The notes under the pieces: generated by a model
What the model saw: only the letters and a program-made list of their open reading frames with translations
Told to the model about the DNA's origin: nothing
Databases searched by the model: none
Made by a program: the position numbers and the translations under genes
Origin: Aeromonas dhakensis
Lineage (GTDB): Bacteria; Pseudomonadota; Gammaproteobacteria; Enterobacterales; Aeromonadaceae
Reading direction: 5' to 3'
Length of the DNA stretch: 64,000 nucleotides
Assembly: GCF_000820305.1 (NCBI RefSeq)
Contig: NZ_CDBH01000062.1
Coordinates: forward strand, 1 to 64,000
Shown: positions 8,016-16,280 of the stretch, one piece after another
How the letters are laid out: every line of letters begins with the position of its first letter
How positions within the stretch are numbered: the stretch's first letter is position 1

Positions 8016-9206
8016 TCAGGCCCGTTCGACCGATACCGGCGCCGGCAGGCGGATGGTGAGGGAGAGCACCAGGGCCACCACCAGCAACACCAGAATGAGG
8101 TTGAAGGTCGCCATGAAGCCGCCGAACAGGGAGGCCACGATGGAGCCGATGATGCTGCCCAGACCAAAGCCCAGATAGATGACGCCGTAGTTCTTGGTCA
8201 GGTTGTTGAGACCGAAGAAGTCGCTCACCAGCGAGGGGTAGACGGTGATGGTGCCGCCGAAGCTGAACGCCACGCAGGCCACCGCCACGAAGAACAGGTT
8301 GGCGTTGAGCGGCACGAACAGCAGCAGCGCCATGCCGGCCAGGGTAATCAGCTGGGCGATGGTGATGACCCGGATGCGGGACATCTTGTCGGAGAGGATG
8401 CCCAGCACCAGCCGGCCACCCAGGTTGGCCATGGCGATGATGGCGACGGCGTTGGCGGCGACCACGGCCGGCAGGCCCACCATGTTCTCGCCGATGTCCT
8501 TGGCCACGCCGATGACGTAGAGACCGCTCATGCAGGCGGTGAGGAACATCAGCGCCAGCATCCAGTACTGCGGCTTGCGCATCGCCTCGGCCAGGGTGAA
8601 GTCGCGGCTCTCGCTCTGCTGCACGGCGGTGGCCTGCTTGGGCGCATCCTTCATCAGCATGCCACCCACCAGTACCATGGACATGGCGATCAGCCCCCAC
8701 AGCTGGAAGGTGGTCTCCAGGCCGTTGCTCGAGAGCAGCAGCAGGTTGATGTACTTGAAGCCCAGGCTACCGAGGCCATAAGCACCGATGGAACAGGCGG
8801 AGATCAGTCCCTTGCGCTCCGGGAACCACTTCACGCAGTTGGAGAGGGTCATCAGGTAGCCGGTACCGTCGGCAAAACCGACCAGGATGCCGGCGCAGAG
8901 GTAGAGCATCGCCAGGTTGCTGGCGTGGGCGGTGAGGAAGAAGCCGATGCCGAGCAGCACGCCGGCACCCAGGGTGACGTTGCGCACCCCGAACCGCTCC
9001 TGCAGCTTGCCCGCCAGGGAGGAGGCCACCGCCAGCGAGAGGCTGAGCAGGCCGAAGGCGAAGGCAACCTGGCTGACCGGCTCGTCCAGCTTGTCGGAGA
9101 GCTGGGCGTTGAACAGGCTCCAGGTGTAAACGGATCCCAGCGCGAACTGGGTGATGATGGTCCCCAACAGGGTGAGGTAGCGGGTGCGATTCATCTCTTT
9201 GGTCAT
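8016..9206 (-). CDS. yhjX: YhjX-type MFS transporter, pyruvate-induced
   Basis: A 396-residue, 12-helix major facilitator of the oxalate/formate antiporter-like group. The N-terminal part (TQFALGSVYTWSLFNAQL, then VSQVAFAFGLLSLSLA) and the GTGYLMTLSNCVKWFPERKG loop match E. coli YhjX. In E. coli its gene is the main target of the YpdA/YpdB system, which responds to pyruvate. Here it lies next to ypdBA, and a YpdB-type direct repeat stands 78 bases upstream of the start codon. M1 is preferred to M5 because of better ribosome-binding spacing. The transported substrate is uncertain. Confidence 0.88.
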   Translation of the reverse strand: MTKEMNRTRYLTLLGTIITQFALGSVYTWSLFNAQLSDKLDEPVSQVAFAFGLLSLSLAVASSLAGKLQERFGVRNVTLGAGVLLGIGFFLTAHASNLAMLYLCAGILVGFADGTGYLMTLSNCVKWFPERKGLISACSIGAYGLGSLGFKYINLLLLSSNGLETTFQLWGLIAMSMVLVGGMLMKDAPKQATAVQQSESRDFTLAEAMRKPQYWMLALMFLTACMSGLYVIGVAKDIGENMVGLPAVVAANAVAIIAMANLGGRLVLGILSDKMSRIRVITIAQLITLAGMALLLFVPLNANLFFVAVACVAFSFGGTITVYPSLVSDFFGLNNLTKNYGVIYLGFGLGSIIGSIVASLFGGFMATFNLILVLLVVALVLSLTIRLPAPVSVERA

Positions 9207-9283
9207 GATGCGTCTCGGTCAATGGCCTTAAGGAAACTGGGGCCACTATAGGCAAGACGCCACTCCCGCCGACCGATTAAGGC

Positions 9284-9314
9284 ATGAAATGCAGATCGGC
9301 GGGAATGAATGACA
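9284..9314 (-). promoter_or_regulatory. Putative YpdB operator (direct repeat) of yhjX
   Basis: On the minus strand TGTCATTCAT (9314-9305), an 11-base spacer and TGCATTTCAT (9293-9284) form a direct repeat. The right copy matches GGCATTTCAT, the YpdB motif I recall from E. coli yhjX, at nine of ten positions, and the 11-base spacing is the same. It sits between the ypdB stop codon and yhjX. Confidence 0.7.
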
Positions 9315-9315
9315 A

Positions 9316-10047
9316 TCAGAGCCGCATCAGCTGACGGAACGCCTTGATGTTGCTGCGGCTGACCGGCACCTCGAACGGCAGATCATGGAGCCGGATGAGA
9401 TAGGTGCTGTTGAACCAGGGCACTATCTCGCGGATCTTGTTGATGTTGACACAGTAGGAGCGATGGCAGCGGAAGAAGCCCTCCGCCGGCAATCGGCTGA
9501 CGAACTCGCTGAGGGTCATGGTCATCACGTAACGGTCATCGCGGGTGTAGACATAGGTGAGCTTCTCGTCGGCTTCCGCGTAGTAGATCTGCTCGCAGGG
9601 GGTGACGATGATGCGCTCCCCCTTCACCAGATTGACGGTGCGATTGTGTGGCGTGCCCGGCTCGCTCCCCTGCCCCGTCTGCGACTTGCCCGCCAGCTCG
9701 AGCTTTTGCAGCAGGCTGATGAGGCGCGGCTCGTTGTAGGGTTTGAGGATGTAGTCGAACGCCTCCAGCTCGAACGCCTCCACCGCAAACTCCTTGTAGG
9801 CGGTGACGAAGACGATGTGGGGCGGATGGCTCGACTTGTGCAGATTCTTGGCCAGCAGCAGGCCGTCGATGGAAGGGATCTGGATATCCAGAAACACCAC
9901 GTCCACCTCGTGATCCTGCAGGTATTTGAACGCCTCCAGCCCGTCCTCGAAGCTCGCCACTATCTCGATCTGGCTGTGCTGATTTACCAGATAGATGAGC
10001 TCCTCGCGGGCGAGGTATTCGTCTTCCACTATGATGGCTTTCAGCAT
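9316..10047 (-). CDS. ypdB: LytTR response regulator YpdB
   Basis: A 243-residue response regulator with a receiver domain (phosphoacceptor D54 in [13 protein letters not shown], acidic pair EDE at 8-10) and a C-terminal LytTR DNA-binding domain (about 140-243, with [13 protein letters not shown]). The phrase [17 protein letters not shown] matches E. coli YpdB. Its start overlaps the end of ypdA by 7 bases, so the pair is translationally coupled. It should activate yhjX through the direct repeat just downstream of its stop codon. Confidence 0.92.
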   Translation of the reverse strand: MLKAIIVEDEYLAREELIYLVNQHSQIEIVASFEDGLEAFKYLQDHEVDVVFLDIQIPSIDGLLLAKNLHKSSHPPHIVFVTAYKEFAVEAFELEAFDYILKPYNEPRLISLLQKLELAGKSQTGQGSEPGTPHNRTVNLVKGERIIVTPCEQIYYAEADEKLTYVYTRDDRYVMTMTLSEFVSRLPAEGFFRCHRSYCVNINKIREIVPWFNSTYLIRLHDLPFEVPVSRSNIKAFRQLMRL

Positions 10048-11714
10048 GGCATCGACTCCTGATCCGGCAGATAGAAACTCACTTCGGTACCCGGCTCCAG
10101 CCGCTTGAGGTGCAGGCCGTCGCCATAGAGCAGCTTTACCCGCTGATGCACGTTCATCAGGCCGATGCTGCGGCTCTCCACCCGCCCGGCGGCGACCCCG
10201 TCGATCACCTCTTGGCTGATGCCGTAACCGGTATCGCGCACCGCCACCCGAATGCCGCCCGCCAGCTGCTTCACCTCGATGGTGACCCTGCCCGGCGCAC
10301 TGCGGGGCTGGATGCCGTGCAGGATGGCGTTTTCCACCAGCGGCTGCAACAGCAGGCTCGGCACCTGAATGTGCACGTCATCCACCTCGAACACCACCTC
10401 CAGCTTGTCGCCGAAGCGGGCCTGCTCGATGGCCACGTAGTCGCGCACCTGCTGCAGCTCCTCCTGGATGTCGATGAGGGTGTCCCCCTTGTTGAGGTTG
10501 TAGCGCAGGTAGTCCGCAAGGTTCGCGATCAGCTGGCGCGCCTGCTGGGGGCGGATGCGGATCAGCGACGAGATGGCATTGAGGGCGTTGAACAGGAAGT
10601 GCGGGTTGATCTTGCTCTGCAGCGCGGTGAACTCCGCCTTGCGGGTCATCTCTTTGAGTTGCTCGATGCGCGACACCTCCATCTGGGTGGAGATGAGCTG
10701 GGAGAGGCCCACCGCCATCTCCTTGAGGGAGCTGGTGATGCTGTGGGTGCGGCGGTAGTAGATCTTGAGGGTGCCGCTGACGGCGCCGTTCTCCCGCAGC
10801 GGAATAATGATGACCGAGTGGAAATCGGCCAGATGATACTGGCGCAGATCGTTGTTGATGATGATCTGGTCCAGCAGCACCGCCCGCTGGGTCATGGCAC
10901 TGATGGCGTGGTGCTCGTCCAGTTCGTAGTAATCCTTGCCCACCCCCACATAGGCCAGCACGTCGCGGGTGTCGGTGATGGCCACCGCATCGGCGCTGAT
11001 CTCGCTGCGAATGATGCCGCACACCTGGCTCAGGGAGTGACGATCGATGTTCTGGAAAAACGGCAGCGTCTTGTTGGCGATGTCCAGCGCCAGCTTGGCC
11101 TGCTTGGCGGCAATCAGCTCCTTCTCGTCGTCCAGGTCCTGCACCAGCTTGATGATGAGACCGATGCAGAGCGCCCCGGCGATCATCGGATAGGCGATGT
11201 GGCTGACGATCTCGACCCCCACGGCGTGGGGCTCGGTCAGTTGCCAGATGAGCAGCATGGTGAGCCCCTCGCAGGCCATGCCCGCCAGGATGCCGTACAG
11301 CCAGAGCCGCGACTTGCGGCAGCGCAGGTGCAGCCAGGTCGCCAGCAAGCCGGCGATGATGCTGGCGATGAGACACGGGATAGAGGTATGACCGTCCATG
11401 TCGATGAGGTAGCGGTGCAGGCCGGAGATGACCCCGGCCGGAATGCCGACCCAGGGGCCGAACAGGATCCCGCCCGAGATGATGGCGATGATCCGCACGT
11501 TGATGAGGGCCCCCTCCACCGGGATGCCGGTGTAGGTGCTGAACACCGCGAACAGGCCGAAGATGGCCGCCACCAGCACCAGTTCGGCCGGGGTGTGGTC
11601 CCGCTTCTGGAACAACCGCTGGAACGGCCGGGTGCGGGTCAGAAAGAACAGGGTCATCAACATCAGCGCTGCCCGTTCGAACACCGCCAACAACATCATC
11701 TGATTTTCGAGCAT
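10041..11714 (-). CDS. ypdA: LytS-family sensor kinase YpdA
   Basis: A 557-residue histidine kinase with an N-terminal 5TM-LytS membrane domain (about residues 1-185, including [21 protein letters not shown]), a GAF domain (about 215-345), and the His_kinase motif [19 protein letters not shown] with the phospho-His, then a HATPase domain. E. coli YpdA (565 residues) aligns throughout. The start at 11714 ([15 protein letters not shown]) fits the family N terminus; the reading frame extends 31 codons further but without homology. In E. coli this kinase responds to external pyruvate. Confidence 0.92.
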   Translation of the reverse strand: MLENQMMLLAVFERAALMLMTLFFLTRTRPFQRLFQKRDHTPAELVLVAAIFGLFAVFSTYTGIPVEGALINVRIIAIISGGILFGPWVGIPAGVISGLHRYLIDMDGHTSIPCLIASIIAGLLATWLHLRCRKSRLWLYGILAGMACEGLTMLLIWQLTEPHAVGVEIVSHIAYPMIAGALCIGLIIKLVQDLDDEKELIAAKQAKLALDIANKTLPFFQNIDRHSLSQVCGIIRSEISADAVAITDTRDVLAYVGVGKDYYELDEHHAISAMTQRAVLLDQIIINNDLRQYHLADFHSVIIIPLRENGAVSGTLKIYYRRTHSITSSLKEMAVGLSQLISTQMEVSRIEQLKEMTRKAEFTALQSKINPHFLFNALNAISSLIRIRPQQARQLIANLADYLRYNLNKGDTLIDIQEELQQVRDYVAIEQARFGDKLEVVFEVDDVHIQVPSLLLQPLVENAILHGIQPRSAPGRVTIEVKQLAGGIRVAVRDTGYGISQEVIDGVAAGRVESRSIGLMNVHQRVKLLYGDGLHLKRLEPGTEVSFYLPDQESMPC

Positions 11715-11888
11715 GAGACCATCCGACCGATTGCAACCAGGGAACACAACTGAATTATCTCTCGCCATGACACGTGGAAGGCAAGCATGAGGGACTGATC
11801 CCCTCATGATAAAGCGCAGTAGTTTACCCCAGCCGACCGGATAGGGAAGGCCGCGACTCCCCCGGACGGGTGTGACCCCTTGTCGGGG

Positions 11889-12527
11889 TCAGGATGACAG
11901 CGTGGCCAGCCTGGCGGCGAAGCCCATGAAGAAGAGGCCGATGAGGCCGTTGCCGAGTCTGGCGAGGCGTACCTTGCGCGCAAAGAAGCGGGCCATCAGG
12001 GTGCCGCCGAAGATCAGCAGGGTCAGATAGACGAAGCTCATGGCCTCCAGCATGCTCGCCAGCACTAGGTAGGAGAGCCAGGTGTGGGCATAGTTGAAGT
12101 CGACGAACTGCACGAAGAAGGAGACGTAGAACAGGATCGCCTTGGGGTTGGTGAGACTTAAAGTAAGCGCCTTGGAGAAGTAGCGCTCGCCGTGCTCGAC
12201 CACGGACGCCTGCCCTTCCCGCCTGGCGATAAAGTTGGCGTGCAGGATCTTCACCCCTAGGTAGAGCAGATAGAGGGCGCCGAGATAGCGCACCAGGGTG
12301 AACAGCAAGGGGGTGGTGCGAATGAGGGAGGCGATGCCCAGATAGGCGCAAAAGATCAGGATGGCGTCGCCGACAAAGACCCCGAGGGCTGCCTGGTAGC
12401 CGGGGCCGACGCCGCGGCTCGCCCCGGTGCGCAGCACATAAATCGAGTTGGGCCCCGGCGCTATGATGATGAAGAAGAGCCCCACCAGATAGGTCCAGAC
12501 ATTGATGACACCCAGGCTCTCAAACAT
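11889..12527 (-). CDS. leuE: Leucine efflux protein LeuE (LysE/RhtB family)
   Basis: A 212-residue, six-helix amino-acid exporter. APGPNSIYVLRTGASRG near residue 23 is the RhtB signature, and SLTNPKAILFYVSFFVQF (about 125-142) and the C-terminal GFAARLATL are nearly identical to E. coli LeuE. It should export leucine and related analogues. The start has AGAGGGG upstream. A second, diverged copy of its first 18 codons lies immediately upstream (12550-12603), forming a short overlapping reading frame. Confidence 0.92.
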   Translation of the reverse strand: MFESLGVINVWTYLVGLFFIIIAPGPNSIYVLRTGASRGVGPGYQAALGVFVGDAILIFCAYLGIASLIRTTPLLFTLVRYLGALYLLYLGVKILHANFIARREGQASVVEHGERYFSKALTLSLTNPKAILFYVSFFVQFVDFNYAHTWLSYLVLASMLEAMSFVYLTLLIFGGTLMARFFARKVRLARLGNGLIGLFFMGFAARLATLSS

Positions 12528-12603
12528 GGCGCGCCCCTCTGGACCTGGAAAACAGCCCGCTCAGGCAGGTCCAGACGTTGATGACTCCCAGGCTCTCAAA
12601 CAT
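12520..12603 (-). repeat. Diverged copy of the leuE 5' end (27-codon upstream ORF)
   Basis: A 27-codon frame opens with GGAGGGATC before its ATG and begins MFESLGVINVWT, the same 12 residues as LeuE. In these codons the two sequences differ only at synonymous third positions (GGT/GGA, AAT/AAC). Similarity then fades (YLVGLF in LeuE, CLSGLF here). The frame ends in a TGA at 12522-12520, inside the second and third codons of leuE itself, so translational coupling is possible. Whether it is a leader peptide or a recombination scar cannot be decided from sequence. Confidence 0.8.
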
Positions 12604-12802
12604 GATCCCTCCATGGCGGGTGGCGACCCACATAATGCGACGACGAGGTTTCTATACTAATCCTCCGCCCGCCGAGCACAAGCACCGAGCAATGATCCGT
12701 TCGTCTCTGGGCAACCCATCCCCGCACTCACCACTTTGTGGTGTCCAGACGCGTCGGGATCAGGCATGTTAAGCCATACCCAGATTCACAGAACCTGCCC
12801 TC

Positions 12803-14023
12803 ATGGAAAAGAGCCTCAGTACCGATCAACCACTCGCCGCTGCTGCCGCGCACGATGCCTTGAATCGCACCAGCTATCCGGTGATCGCTGCCATCAGCTT
12901 CTCGCACCTGTTGAACGACATGATGCAGTCGGTGCTGCTGGCCATCTATCCGCTGCTCAAGCTCGGCCTCAACCTGTCGTTCGCCCAGATCGGCCTCATC
13001 ACCCTCACCTACCAGTTCACGGGTTCGCTGTTGCAGCCGCTGATCGGCCTCTACACCGACCGCCGGCCCATGCCCTATTCATTGCCGTTCGGCATGGGTT
13101 TTACGATGATCGGCTTGCTGTCGTTGTCGCAGGCGGCCAGCTTCGGCGCCGTGCTGTTGTCGGCCATGCTGATCGGTATCGGCTCGTCGGTGTTCCACCC
13201 GGAATCGTCCCGGGTCGCCCGTATGGCAGCCGGCAGTCAGCCCGGGCTGGCGCAGTCGCTGTTCCAGATCGGCGGCAATCTGGGGTCGGCCATAGGCCCG
13301 CTGCTCGCCGCGCTGATCATAGTGCCACGGGGCCAGGGCAGCGCGGCCTGGTTCTCGCTGTTCGCCCTGGTCGGCGTCATCGTGCTCAGCCTGGTCGGGC
13401 GCTGGTCCAGCCACCACGCCGCCAACTTCCATAAACGGATGAAGGCGCACCTCGGTCACGGCCTGAGCCGCCGCCAGATCGGCTGGTCGCTGGCCATCCT
13501 CGGCCTGCTGATGTTCTCCAAATTCTTCTACATGGCCAGCCTCAGCAGCTATTACACCTTCTACCTGATGGACAAGTTCAGCCTGTCGCTGGACAGCGCC
13601 CAGCTCTATCTGTTCGCCTTCCTGTTTGCGGTCGCGGCGGGTACCGTGCTCGGCGGGCCAATTGGCGATCGCATCGGCCGCAAGCGGGTGATCTGGATCT
13701 CCATCCTCGGCGTCGCCCCCTTCACCCTGCTGCTGCCCCATGTCGACCTGTTCTGGACCTCGGTGCTCTCGGTCATCATCGGCCTGATCCTGGCCTCGGC
13801 CTTCTCTGCCATCCTGGTCTACGCCCAGGAGCTGGTCCCCGGCAAGGTCGGCACCATCTCAGGCCTGTTCTTCGGTATCGCCTTCGGCATGGGGGGCATA
13901 GGGGCGGCTCTGCTCGGTCAGCTCGCCGATGCCACCAGCATCGAGACTGTGTACCAGGTCTGCGCCTATCTGCCGCTCATCGGCCTGCTGACCGTGTTCT
14001 TGCCAACCCTTAGAAAGGGATAG
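12803..14023 (+). CDS. fsr: Fosmidomycin resistance-type MFS transporter Fsr
   Basis: A 406-residue, 12-helix MFS exporter. SHLLNDMMQSVLLAIYPLL, GSSVFHPESSRVARMA, KFFYMASLSSYYTFYLM and ASAFSAILVYAQELVPGKVG all match E. coli Fsr, which confers fosmidomycin resistance when overexpressed. The natural substrate is unknown. It has no operon partners. On the left it is bordered by a diverged leuE 5' copy and on the right by a diverged yhiN 3' copy, an arrangement suggesting that it was brought in on a segment with short flanking homologies. Confidence 0.92.
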   Translation: MEKSLSTDQPLAAAAAHDALNRTSYPVIAAISFSHLLNDMMQSVLLAIYPLLKLGLNLSFAQIGLITLTYQFTGSLLQPLIGLYTDRRPMPYSLPFGMGFTMIGLLSLSQAASFGAVLLSAMLIGIGSSVFHPESSRVARMAAGSQPGLAQSLFQIGGNLGSAIGPLLAALIIVPRGQGSAAWFSLFALVGVIVLSLVGRWSSHHAANFHKRMKAHLGHGLSRRQIGWSLAILGLLMFSKFFYMASLSSYYTFYLMDKFSLSLDSAQLYLFAFLFAVAAGTVLGGPIGDRIGRKRVIWISILGVAPFTLLLPHVDLFWTSVLSVIIGLILASAFSAILVYAQELVPGKVGTISGLFFGIAFGMGGIGAALLGQLADATSIETVYQVCAYLPLIGLLTVFLPTLRKG

Positions 14024-14052
14024 CGGGCCACCCCGCGAGGGATGCAACCCAT

Positions 14053-14080
14053 AAAAAACGCGGCCTGAGAGGCCGCGTTT
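14053..14080. terminator. Terminator between fsr and yhiN, bidirectional
   Basis: A run of A residues, then AACGCGGCCT, a GAG loop and AGGCCGCGTT followed by T. On the minus strand the stem is followed by six T residues, so it is a better terminator for the leftward yhiN transcript, but it can also end fsr. Confidence 0.8.
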
Positions 14081-14104
14081 GACGTGTATGAGAGCAAGGG
14101 GTAG

Positions 14105-14194
14105 TCAGCAGTACTGGCCGGCGACCCAGCCGCCGGGGCTACAGCCCCACTGGAAGTTGCCATCGCGAAGGCCGCTATCGCGCTCATCGACGAT
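14105..14194 (-). repeat. Diverged copy of the yhiN 3' end
   Basis: This stretch reads IVDERDSGLRDGNFQWGCS followed by PGGWVAGQYC and a stop codon, parallel to the authentic C terminus VVDVTGWLGGYNFQWAWSS, GWVAGQYC. The last eight codons encode the same residues; similarity falls away inward. The copy lies 16 bases beyond the true stop codon, out of frame with it and with no start codon of its own, and is followed by the terminator at 14053-14080. Confidence 0.8.
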
Positions 14195-14210
14195 ACAGAA
14201 GCAGCCTCCA

Positions 14211-15401
14211 TCAGCAGTACTGGCCGGCTACCCAGCCTGATGACCAGGCCCACTGGAAGTTGTAGCCACCGAGCCAGCCGGTCACATCCACCACCTCGCC
14301 GATGAAGTAGAGGCCGGCCACCTTGCGCGCCTCCATGGTCTTGGAGGAGAGCTCGTTGGTATCAACCCCCCCCAGGGTCACTTCGGCGGTGCGATAACCC
14401 TCGGTGCCGTTCGGCAGGATCTGCCAATCCCCCAGCAGGGTGGCCACTGCCTCCAGCTCCCGCTCGTTGTACTGGCGCATCGGCTTGTTGACCAGCTGGC
14501 CCAACTCCACCAGCTTGTCGACGAAGCGCTTGGGCAGCTCGCGCCCCAGCACGGTTTTCAGCTCCTGCGCCGGATGAGCCTGGGCCCACTCCCTGAGGGT
14601 GGCGACGATGTCGAGCTCCGGCAGCAGGTTGATGTGGATCTTCTCCCCCGCCAGCCAGAAGGAGGAGATCTGCAGGATGGCCGGGCCGGAGAGACCACGA
14701 TGGGTGAACAGCATGGCCTCCTTGAAGCAGGTGCCATCCTCGGCGGTCACCGCCACCGGCAGGCTGACCCCGGCCAGATCGGCGAAGGCCTCTTTCTCGG
14801 CCTGATGCAGGGTGAAGGGCACCAGCCCGGCACGGGTCGGCAGCACCTTGAGGCCGAACTGCTCCGCCAGCTTGAAGCCGTAGGGGGTAGCGCCGAGCTT
14901 CGGCATGGAGAGGCCGCCGGTTGCCACCACCAGCGAGTGGCAGGTTATCTCACCCTGACTGGTGGTCAGCACGAAGCCCTCTTCGCCCTTGCTGACGGTG
15001 AGGATCTCGGTCTGGAACTGCAGGGCCACGCCCGCCCAGTCGCACTCGGTCAGCAGGATGTCGACGATCTCCTTGGCGCTCTCGTCACAAAAGAGCTGGC
15101 CCAGCGTCTTCTCGTGATAGTTCAGGCCGTGCCGGTCTACCAGATCGATGAAATCCTGCTGGGTGTAGCGCGCCAGCGCCGACTTGCAGAAGTGAGGGTT
15201 GGCCGAGAGAAAGGCGTGGGGGCCGGCCTGATGGTTGGTGAAGTTGCAGCGGCCGCCGCCACTGATGAGGATCTTGCGGCCCGGCTTCTTGGCGTTGTCG
15301 AGCACCAGCACGGAGCGGCCCCGATAACCAGCCTGGGCCGCACACATCAAGCCGGCCGCCCCGGCGCCGATCACCACCACATCAAACTGCTTCATCATCA
15401 C
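14211..15401 (-). CDS. yhiN: BaiN/YhiN-family FAD-dependent oxidoreductase
   Basis: A 396-residue HI0933-type flavoprotein. The N terminus has the dinucleotide-binding VVIGAGAAGLMCA (residues 9-21) and GRKILISGGGRCNFTNH (about 41-57), and the C terminus carries TLGGVDTNELSSKTMEA and GLYFIGEVVDVTGWLGGYNFQWA, all family hallmarks. Members are annotated as NAD(P)/FAD oxidoreductases, some acting on bile acids, but the physiological reaction in Enterobacterales and Aeromonas is not known. The start could be any of three consecutive Met codons; M3 leaves the usual KQFDVVVIG opening. Confidence 0.88.
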   Translation of the reverse strand: MMMKQFDVVVIGAGAAGLMCAAQAGYRGRSVLVLDNAKKPGRKILISGGGRCNFTNHQAGPHAFLSANPHFCKSALARYTQQDFIDLVDRHGLNYHEKTLGQLFCDESAKEIVDILLTECDWAGVALQFQTEILTVSKGEEGFVLTTSQGEITCHSLVVATGGLSMPKLGATPYGFKLAEQFGLKVLPTRAGLVPFTLHQAEKEAFADLAGVSLPVAVTAEDGTCFKEAMLFTHRGLSGPAILQISSFWLAGEKIHINLLPELDIVATLREWAQAHPAQELKTVLGRELPKRFVDKLVELGQLVNKPMRQYNERELEAVATLLGDWQILPNGTEGYRTAEVTLGGVDTNELSSKTMEARKVAGLYFIGEVVDVTGWLGGYNFQWAWSSGWVAGQYC

Positions 15402-15419
15402 TCACCCATCAAAAGAAAA

Positions 15420-15446
15420 ACGGCCCCTGTTCAAACGAGAGACCGT
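15420..15446 (-). repeat. Diverged copy of the ftnA terminator
   Basis: On the minus strand ACGGTCTCT and AGGGGCCGT form a stem held partly by G-U pairs, followed by TTTTTC. The flanking GTACAATGACGG and AACAGGGGCCGTTTT are shared with the stronger hairpin at 15500-15523, so this is a second copy of the same terminator region. It lies 19 bases from the yhiN start. Confidence 0.65.
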
Positions 15447-15499
15447 CATTGTACCCGGCAGACACCAGCCCAGTGGTTTCAGGGCATCTACAACAGAAA

Positions 15500-15523
15500 A
15501 CGGCCCCTGTTAAGAGGGGCCGT
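15500..15523 (-). terminator. ftnA terminator
   Basis: On the minus strand ACGGCCCCT and AGGGGCCGT make a perfect 9-bp stem around CTTAAC, followed by TTTTC. It stands 35 bases after the ftnA stop codon. Confidence 0.85.
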
Positions 15524-15558
15524 CATTGTACTGGCTGAACACTAAGTGTCCATGACTA

Positions 15559-16083
15559 TCAGGCGTTGCCATCCATGATGCTGGCCGGGGCGCCCTTGGC
15601 CAGCTCGGCCAGCTCCTTGTCGATGAAGTAGAGGCCCTTGCCGTCCTCGCCCACCAGGCTCAGACGATCGACGATGCTCTTGAACAACTTCTCCTCTTCG
15701 TGCTGCTCGGCCACGTACCACTGCAGAAAGTTGAAGGTGGAGTAGTCCTGGGTGGTGAACGCCACGTGAGCCAGGCCGTTGATGCACTTGGTGATGTGGT
15801 ATTCATGCTCGAGGGTGGTGCGGAAGATGTCGCCCAGCGACTTGAACTCGTGGGGAGGGGCATCGATGGCACCCAGCAGCGGCATGGCACCGGTCTCGCT
15901 CACGTAGGTGAACAGGCGCTCCATGTGCTGACGCTCCTCGACGGCGTGCTGGCGTAGGAAGGTGGCCGCCCCCTCGAAGCCCTTGTCCTCGCACCAGGCG
16001 CTCATCTGCAGGTAGAGGTTGGAGGAATAGAATTCAAGATTAATCTGCTCGTTCAACTTCTCGATCATGGCTTTGGCCAACAT
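15559..16083 (-). CDS. ftnA: Bacterial non-haem ferritin FtnA
   Basis: Iron-storage ferritin of 174 residues. The ferroxidase-site residues are visible: Glu in [13 protein letters not shown] (about 17), EERQH (about 50-54, EExxH), Glu in LEHEYHITK (about 94) and Gln in VAEQHEEEK (about 127). No haem-binding Met of the bacterioferritin type is seen. I chose the ATG at 16083 because it has GGAGAAT upstream and gives the family N terminus; the frame extends 45 codons further without homology. It is a single-gene unit with its own terminator. Confidence 0.94.
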   Translation of the reverse strand: MLAKAMIEKLNEQINLEFYSSNLYLQMSAWCEDKGFEGAATFLRQHAVEERQHMERLFTYVSETGAMPLLGAIDAPPHEFKSLGDIFRTTLEHEYHITKCINGLAHVAFTTQDYSTFNFLQWYVAEQHEEEKLFKSIVDRLSLVGEDGKGLYFIDKELAELAKGAPASIMDGNA

Positions 16084-16280
16084 GATGATTCTCCACTGTG
16101 ATTTGGTCACGATTGTCGCCACAGTTGCGGCCCGACGCAACCAGATAGCGCAGCCGAAGATCCCAGTTGTGACAGCTTTTCGCCTCATCCTATCCCCCAT
16201 ACGGTTATAGAGAAGCAAAGAAACATGGTGTAAGTGGATTCAGCCATTATGATGGCGCCAGTGGTCGGGGAAAGGATTCA

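Noticed and set aside
11873..11891. Hairpin TGACCCC...GGGGTCA as the leuE terminator
   Set aside because: The stem overlaps the stop codon and no T tract follows in the leuE direction.
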